Source: Marinagarivorans sp. UBA5870
Lineage (GTDB): Bacteria; Pseudomonadota; Gammaproteobacteria; Pseudomonadales; Cellvibrionaceae
Reading direction: 5' to 3'
Length of the DNA stretch: 9,866 bases
Assembly (NCBI GenBank): GCA_002432555.1
Contig: DJFO01000002.1
Coordinates: 6,107-15,972, forward strand
The position numbers and the translations under genes are program-made. This document shows positions 6,017-9,866 of this stretch, piece by piece. The notes under the pieces were generated by a model. That model had not been told where the DNA came from and did no database searches. It was given only the letters and a program-made list of their open reading frames with translations. Each line of letters starts with the position of its first letter. Position 1 is the first letter of the stretch.

Positions 6017-7189
6017 ATGCTTGGTTTTTATCGGACAGCCGCTTATACACTTTTGTGTTTGATTCTAAGCTCCATCCTCATTCTTTACGCGGGTGTGAAG
6101 ACTATGCATCTGGGCAGTGTCCTTTTGCCCGCCCAGGAACGTGATATTCCGTGGACACCTCGTTTGGTACCGGCGGCGCCGGAGGAGTCCGGTACTCGAA
6201 TCGGGGTCCGCAACGACAACGAGCTGCTCGACTACGATTTCGAGCTCGCTGCGGATGTTCTTTATCCCTACACCTCCTATACATTGGATTTTGTGGATAT
6301 CGCTCAACCGGACCGTCTTATTGATTTGACGCGCTATCACGGTCTCTCATTCAAGGTTCGTTGCGAACCGCAAAACGTGCTTTTGCTCGTTCTTTTCACG
6401 CGGGACGAGAAGGCGACAATTCCGACCGACCATTCGACCTACAGGGTTTCTTCAGGCTTTTTCTCATGCGGCGAAAACTGGAACACCGTCGACATGAGCT
6501 TTAAGGATTTGCACACTCCCGATTGGTGGCTTCAGCAATTTCGACTGCCGCTGACCGACCAGGCCTTTCGGCTCGACCGGGTGTTTGGCCTGGGTTTCGT
6601 TAATTCCTTGCAAAGTCCGCGGCTTACCCCGTCGAACGTCAAAATCTCCGACCTCCGAGTGGTGGGACAAGATCCTCGCAGGCTGTATGCCGCAATGGCA
6701 GTGGCGGCACTGCTTTGGTTGTTTTCCTTTATTTGGTTATTTCGCCGGTATGTCGCCGCACTGGTTGCCCAGGTACAGGAGAATGTGAAGCGCGACCTGC
6801 CGTTGGTGGCATATCAGAAGCTGACGATAGAACCGCGCGCGGACAAGGAAAAGGCGGCGGTCATCAGTTTTATGGCGAAGGAGTATGCCAACCACGACCT
6901 GGATCTTGAGACGGCCGTCAACTCTCTGGGCATCAACCGCAACAAGATCAATGACATCCTGAAAAACGAGATTGGTCTGACCTTCAGTGGATACCTCAAC
7001 AAGCTTCGACTGACGGAAGCGGCGAGGCTACTGCTTGAAGAGAGGGACGTGAACGTGGCCGAAATCGCCTTCGCGGTCGGCTACAACAATGTGAATTACT
7101 TCAACAAACTTTTCAAAACCGCCTACGGCTGTACCCCCAAAAGCTTCAAGACGCTGTACCAGAGCCCGCCAGCGAACGCCAAAGACTGA
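6017..7189 (+). CDS. Membrane-anchored AraC-family transcriptional regulator with periplasmic sensor domain
   Basis: A 390-residue regulator with two membrane segments. Residues about 8-26 are hydrophobic, followed by about 195 residues predicted to face the periplasm, a second membrane helix at about 224-243, a Arg/Lys-containing cytoplasmic link, and an AraC-type DNA-binding domain at about 276-377. The latter has both helix-turn-helix units, with LETAVNSLGINRNKINDIL for the first and VNVAEIAFAVGYNNVNYFNKLFK plus GCTPKSFK for the second. The periplasmic part is beta-rich with a YHGLSFKV...LLLVLF and W..V.MSFKDL layout that resembles a jelly-roll carbohydrate-binding or CIA30-like fold; that is my inference. 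The ATG is preceded by AGG at close spacing. It lies 340 bases upstream of a GH10 lipoprotein on the same strand, so it is a plausible one-component sensor controlling xylanolytic genes. Confidence 0.9.
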   Translation: MLGFYRTAAYTLLCLILSSILILYAGVKTMHLGSVLLPAQERDIPWTPRLVPAAPEESGTRIGVRNDNELLDYDFELAADVLYPYTSYTLDFVDIAQPDRLIDLTRYHGLSFKVRCEPQNVLLLVLFTRDEKATIPTDHSTYRVSSGFFSCGENWNTVDMSFKDLHTPDWWLQQFRLPLTDQAFRLDRVFGLGFVNSLQSPRLTPSNVKISDLRVVGQDPRRLYAAMAVAALLWLFSFIWLFRRYVAALVAQVQENVKRDLPLVAYQKLTIEPRADKEKAAVISFMAKEYANHDLDLETAVNSLGINRNKINDILKNEIGLTFSGYLNKLRLTEAARLLLEERDVNVAEIAFAVGYNNVNYFNKLFKTAYGCTPKSFKTLYQSPPANAKD

Positions 7190-7213
7190 CCCGTGCTTGC
7201 GCGCGCTATGAGA

Positions 7214-7239
7214 CCTCGCCCCGGTTAATTCTGGCGAGG
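7214..7239. terminator. GC-rich hairpin after the AraC-type gene, possible terminator
   Basis: CCTCGCC (7214-7220) pairs perfectly with GGCGAGG (7233-7239) around a 12-base loop, 25 bases after the regulator stop. No T-run follows, so termination would need Rho or another factor. Confidence 0.35.
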
Positions 7240-7286
7240 CATATGCGGAGCGAATGCCATCGACCGAAGCTCATCCGTTGTGCACG

Positions 7287-7322
7287 AAAAAACTGTTACC
7301 CGTATCACAACGACAGTTTTTT
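7287..7322. repeat. Perfect 10-bp inverted repeat with A/T tracts upstream of GH10 gene
   Basis: AAAAAACTGT (7287-7296) and ACAGTTTTTT (7313-7322) are exact reverse complements separated by 16 bases. In RNA this gives a weak stem flanked by A and T runs on both strands, the form of a bidirectional intrinsic terminator. Overlapping it, TGTTACCCGTATCA (7294-7307) resembles a LacI/GntR-type operator with a central CG. Either role, or both, is possible. Confidence 0.5.
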
Positions 7323-7336
7323 CACCAAGGGAGCGG

Positions 7337-7390
7337 ATTGAACAATCTGCATTATTCATTGAACTATCGAATATCTTCCATTGAACGCTG
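7337..7390 (+). promoter_or_regulatory. Three ATTGAAC direct repeats at 21-22 bp spacing, candidate AraC operator
   Basis: ATTGAAC starts at 7337, 7358 and 7380, that is two helical turns apart. The first two copies extend to ATTGAAC-A/T-ATC. AraC-family proteins often bind direct half-sites on one face of the helix with about 21-bp periodicity, as at araI1-I2. The array lies 140-193 bases before the GH10 start, next to the AraC-type gene. The repeats are seen; assignment to that regulator is inference. Confidence 0.5.
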
Positions 7391-7529
7391 CGGTAAGTTT
7401 CATCTGCAACTTGTTGATTTCGTTATTTTTGTACTTCAGCCGCGACCGATCCGGTGAGGTCACCAAAGTCGTTTGTTGCTCGGCGGGCAGAGACCGCACA
7501 AAACAATAATTCAACAGTTGGGGAGCTAT

Positions 7530-9164
7530 ATGAAAATTCCAAGTTCGATGATCAGAGCAACATGTCTAGGGCTGATTATCAGCCTGCCGCTGACAGGCTG
7601 CGGTGGGTCGGCTACATCGGGAAACAGCGCCTCGTCCAGCAGCACTTCTTCGAGTTCGTCTTCGTCCAGTAGCAGCGCGTCTTCGAGTAGTTCCTCGAGT
7701 ACCAGCTCGTCTAGCAGCTCATCCAGTAGCAGCAGCTCATCCAGTAGCAGCAGCTCATCCAGTAGTAGCAGCTCATCCAGTAGCTCGTCATCCAGCTCCT
7801 CGAGCTCCGGCGCCATTCCCAGCGGCTCAACCTTGGTCTATGCGGTCAATGCTGGCGGTGCCGCAACCACGATCGACGGTGTGGACTACAAAGCCGATCG
7901 ATTCTCCACAGGTGGCACGGTCAACTCGACTGCGGACGGTATCGAGGGTACGACCGCTGACACGCTCTATCAGAGCGAACGCTACGGAAACTTTAAGTAT
8001 GAGGTGCCGGTAACTAACTCAACCTATAGCGTCCAGCTTCGTTTTGTTGAAATGTACCACGAGGTCGAAGGCGCACGTTTATTTAGTGTGACGGTTGAGG
8101 GACAACCGGTATTCATCGATGCAGATCTGTATGCCGACGTGGGTCATGACCGGGCATTTGATGTGATCGTCCCAAACATCATGGTTGCGGATGAAAAGCT
8201 GACGATCGAATTGAGCGCGAGTATCGACAACGCCACTATAAGCGCGTTTGCAGTTTATTCGAACGCGGGTGGGAAATTTGTCGAACCTCCGGCAATACCT
8301 GGCAAGAATCATAAATTTTTTGTTGGCAACATCACCACCTCCGGCGCCGTGCGTTCGGATTTTCTTCAATATTGGGATCAGATTACGCCGGAAAATGAGG
8401 GTAAATGGGCTTCGGTTGAAGGTACCCGCGACCAATATAATTGGGCGCCGGTCGACCGGATCTATCAGTTTACCCGCCAGAATAACATTCCGATGAAAGC
8501 TCACACTTTCGTTTGGGGCGCGCAATCACCTGCCTGGATCAATAATCTGAGCGCAACCGAAACCGCCGCGGAGATTGAAGAATGGATCCGCGATTTCTGC
8601 ACACGCTATCCGGATATCGAAATGATCGACGTGGTGAACGAAGCCGTGCCAGGGCACCAGCCAGCGGCCTACGCCCAGAAAGCCTACGGTAATAATTGGA
8701 TTATTCGGGTCTTCCAATTAGCCCGGCAATACTGTCCAAAATCCATACTGATTCTGAACGACTACAACAATATTCGATGGCAGCACAATGAGTTTATTGC
8801 CCTTGCGAAACCGGTTGTTCAAGGCGGTTACGCGGATGCGATCGGCCTACAAGCGCACGAACTAAAAGATGTACCAACGGCGGAGGTCAAAGCAGCCCTT
8901 GATAATCTTTGGAACCAGCTGCAGGTGCCAATCTATATCTCGGAATACGATATTGGCGAGCTCAATGATCAGCGGCAGCTACAGAATTTCCAAAATCACT
9001 TTCCGTTGTTTTATAACTATCCGCACGTCAAGGGGATAACCATTTGGGGTTATGTTGTCGGGAGAACTTGGATCGAGGGGTCCGGTTTGATTCAGGATAA
9101 TGGCACCCCGCGTCCCGCTATGACATGGCTGATGAACTATATCAAACAAAACCCGAAGCAATAG
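7530..9164 (+). CDS. Surface lipoprotein endo-beta-1,4-xylanase: serine linker, malectin-like domain, GH10 domain
   Basis: A 544-residue secreted enzyme predicted to cut beta-1,4-xylan chains while tethered to the envelope. ATG 7530 is preferred over an upstream in-frame start because it begins a lipoprotein signal (lipobox LTGC, acylated Cys24) and has GGGGAG upstream. Residues about 33-93 are almost pure serine. A malectin/CBM57-like domain follows (about 101-245; VYAVNAGG, GVDYKADRF, YSVQLRFVEMYH). The GH10 barrel (about 253-540) has ITPENEGKW (286-293), HTFVWGAQSPAW from H325, acid/base E371 in VVNEA, AIGLQAHE, nucleophile E472 in ISEYDIG, and the C-terminal ITIWGYVVGRTW. The usual WHxQ histidine is glycine here (G330), and the catalytic domain is somewhat short. 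Xylanase is the likeliest activity; substrate range may be shifted by this variant. Confidence 0.92.
   Translation: MKIPSSMIRATCLGLIISLPLTGCGGSATSGNSASSSSTSSSSSSSSSSASSSSSSSTSSSSSSSSSSSSSSSSSSSSSSSSSSSSSSSSSSSGAIPSGSTLVYAVNAGGAATTIDGVDYKADRFSTGGTVNSTADGIEGTTADTLYQSERYGNFKYEVPVTNSTYSVQLRFVEMYHEVEGARLFSVTVEGQPVFIDADLYADVGHDRAFDVIVPNIMVADEKLTIELSASIDNATISAFAVYSNAGGKFVEPPAIPGKNHKFFVGNITTSGAVRSDFLQYWDQITPENEGKWASVEGTRDQYNWAPVDRIYQFTRQNNIPMKAHTFVWGAQSPAWINNLSATETAAEIEEWIRDFCTRYPDIEMIDVVNEAVPGHQPAAYAQKAYGNNWIIRVFQLARQYCPKSILILNDYNNIRWQHNEFIALAKPVVQGGYADAIGLQAHELKDVPTAEVKAALDNLWNQLQVPIYISEYDIGELNDQRQLQNFQNHFPLFYNYPHVKGITIWGYVVGRTWIEGSGLIQDNGTPRPAMTWLMNYIKQNPKQ
7622..7808 (+). repeat. Serine-codon low-complexity tract with 18-bp tandem repeat
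   Basis: AGC/AGT and TCN codons alternate throughout. Within it, the 18-bp unit AGCTCATCCAGTAGCAGC is repeated at 7716-7733, 7734-7751 and 7752-7769 (one change), with a partial fourth to 7784. It encodes the flexible linker of the GH10 lipoprotein. The unit is a multiple of three, so length changes by slippage would keep the frame. Confidence 0.9.
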
Positions 9165-9190
9165 CACGGGAACTCGGTTGCACAAGCCCT

Positions 9191-9217
9191 TGTGGAAATG
9201 GACTTCCACATTTTTTT
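9191..9217 (+). terminator. Intrinsic terminator after the GH10 gene
   Basis: TGTGGAA (9191-9197) pairs with TTCCACA (9204-9210) around a six-base loop and is followed directly by seven Ts (9211-9217). It begins 27 bases after the GH10 stop codon. This separates the xylanase transcript from the downstream lipoprotein gene, which must then have its own promoter. Confidence 0.85.
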
Positions 9218-9265
9218 AATAGATGAAATTTGACCTTAATTCCTTTCACTGGGCGGCAATAAACT

Positions 9266-9272
9266 ATTGAAC
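9266..9272 (+). promoter_or_regulatory. Single ATTGAAC site upstream of the esterase-like gene
   Basis: The same heptamer that is repeated three times before the GH10 gene occurs once here, 78 bases before the esterase-like start and after the intrinsic terminator. No second phased copy is visible at plus or minus 21 bp. It is a weak candidate for shared regulation. Confidence 0.3.
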
Positions 9273-9349
9273 AAAACTCGAGTACCTCAAAGGTGGTGCT
9301 GCCGGAAACAACGGAAGGGAAACAGAAACATTCGAAGAATGGGGGAATT

Positions 9350-9866
9350 ATGTTTGCCAAAATCCAAAAGGTTTCTCAAGGCGGCTTGTTAAAGCGCGAT
9401 TTGTCCCAAAGCCGTTTGCGCGAAGATGCGTTTAGGCGATTATGCAGCGCAGGATCTTTTGCAGCTCTATTGTTAATAACGGCCTGCGGTGGTCAGAATA
9501 CTTCTTCGCCGTCCAATTCTTCAACGTCATCTTCAAGCACAAGCTCATCGTCTAGCTCCTCATCCAGCTCGTCATCCAGCTCGAGCTCCAGCTCTTCCAG
9601 TGGTGTGGTTGCCGCATGCGAAGATCCGCACCCGCGGCCGGCCGCGACTCCGGTTTCGTGGGCCAATCGTGGCGCTCCGTTATCGGGTGCGCACGCGGTT
9701 GTGGTCGAACAGGAACCCGGCCTGTCTCGCCACACAATCTATCGCCCAGCTTCCCTGAACGGGAAACTACCAATCGTTTCCTGGGGCAACGGTGGGTGCG
9801 GGTCGAATGGCCTCAGTTCCGCCGAGTTTCTTGCTGAAATTGCGTCGCATGGTTATCTGGTGATCG
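9350..9866 (+). CDS. Partial lipoprotein with serine linker and alpha/beta-hydrolase (esterase-like) domain, cut by right edge
   Basis: An open frame of 172 codons runs from ATG 9350 to the window end with no stop. GGGGG at 9341-9345 serves as ribosome binding site. The long basic N-region leads to a hydrophobic core and lipobox ITAC with acylated Cys46. A linker of about 30 serines follows, and then CEDPHPRP. From about residue 128 comes HTIYRPASLNGKLPIVSWGNGGCG and FLAEIASHGYLVI, the opening strands and oxyanion-type turn of an alpha/beta hydrolase. The catalytic serine, aspartate and histidine lie beyond the edge. Together with the GH10 neighbour, a carbohydrate esterase (acetyl-xylan or feruloyl type) is plausible, but polyester or cutinase-like hydrolases share these features. 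The lipobox-serine linker style matches the upstream enzyme, suggesting both sit on the cell surface. Confidence 0.8.
   Translation, partial: MFAKIQKVSQGGLLKRDLSQSRLREDAFRRLCSAGSFAALLLITACGGQNTSSPSNSSTSSSSTSSSSSSSSSSSSSSSSSSSSGVVAACEDPHPRPAATPVSWANRGAPLSGAHAVVVEQEPGLSRHTIYRPASLNGKLPIVSWGNGGCGSNGLSSAEFLAEIASHGYLVI
9529..9601 (+). repeat. Serine-codon tract in the second lipoprotein
   Basis: A run of TCN and AGC codons including repeated TCATCCAGCTCG encodes a linker of roughly 25 consecutive serines after one threonine. Composition and codon mixture resemble the tract in the GH10 gene, so the two genes could recombine with each other here. Confidence 0.85.

Larger units (their letters stand above)
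7190..7529. promoter_or_regulatory. Intergenic control region between AraC-type regulator and GH10 gene
   Basis: This 340-base gap contains, in order, a GC-rich hairpin (7214-7239), a perfect 10-bp inverted repeat with A and T tracts (7287-7322), and three phased ATTGAAC repeats (7337-7390). An AT-rich stretch around 7411-7440 could hold the promoter, although no clean -35/-10 pair is visible. The ribosome binding site GGGGAG is at 7520-7525. The density of symmetric and repeated elements marks it as regulatory rather than spacer DNA. Confidence 0.55.

Noticed and set aside
5782..6018. 78-codon minus-strand frame upstream of the AraC-type gene
   Set aside because: No ribosome binding site or recognisable domain; Arg/Trp-rich composition looks like chance.
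6167..6195. Inverted repeat GTACCGG ... CCGGTAC
   Set aside because: It lies inside the AraC-type coding sequence and is readily explained by codon choice; no regulatory position.
7526..7816. Minus-strand frame with leucine/glutamate/aspartate repeats resembling a coiled coil
   Set aside because: It is the complement of the serine-codon tract; the repeated ELLLLDE pattern is a by-product of TCN/AGC codons.

Overview
The window looks like chromosome of a polysaccharide-degrading gammaproteobacterium. The best guess is Cellvibrionaceae (Cellvibrio / Saccharophagus / Teredinibacter type). The main clue is two consecutive exported lipoproteins on the right, each with a lipobox followed at once by a long pure-serine linker, a style typical of secreted carbohydrate enzymes in that group. 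The left side carries a Fur-type TonB receptor locus, and an outer-membrane barrel protein confirms a Gram-negative host. Taxonomy is inference; no rRNA or marker gene is present.

Left block (1-4120): iron/siderophore theme. A minus-strand gene is cut by the left edge (start at 154, good ribosome binding site). It diverges from a TonB-dependent outer-membrane receptor (462-2525). The shared upstream region holds a 14-bp tandem repeat, a Fur-box-like site and a good sigma-70-type promoter. Downstream is a class III aminotransferase of the L-2,4-diaminobutyrate type (2708-4120). Such an enzyme next to a TonB receptor and a Fur-like site suggests precursor supply for a siderophore. No other biosynthetic gene is visible, unless it is the truncated left-edge gene.

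Middle block (4121-6016): a minus-strand outer-membrane beta-barrel protein with a run of aspartates in one loop, convergent with the aminotransferase. It is divergent from a DUF924 family protein (4954-5490). About 525 bases without a convincing gene follow, including four perfect tandem copies of a 19-bp unit.

Right block (6017-9866): a xylan/plant-polysaccharide module, all on the plus strand. It encodes (i) a membrane-anchored AraC-type regulator with a large periplasmic domain between two membrane segments, (ii) a lipoprotein with serine linker, malectin-like domain and GH10 catalytic domain, ending in a clear intrinsic terminator, and (iii) a second serine-linker lipoprotein whose start of an alpha/beta-hydrolase (esterase-like) domain runs off the right edge. 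The AraC-xylanase spacer contains three ATTGAAC direct repeats 21-22 bp apart, a geometry typical of AraC-family operators. A fourth copy lies upstream of the esterase-like gene. My main hypothesis is a local regulon: a transmembrane AraC sensor detects a polysaccharide fragment in the periplasm and directly controls the neighbouring surface-anchored enzymes.
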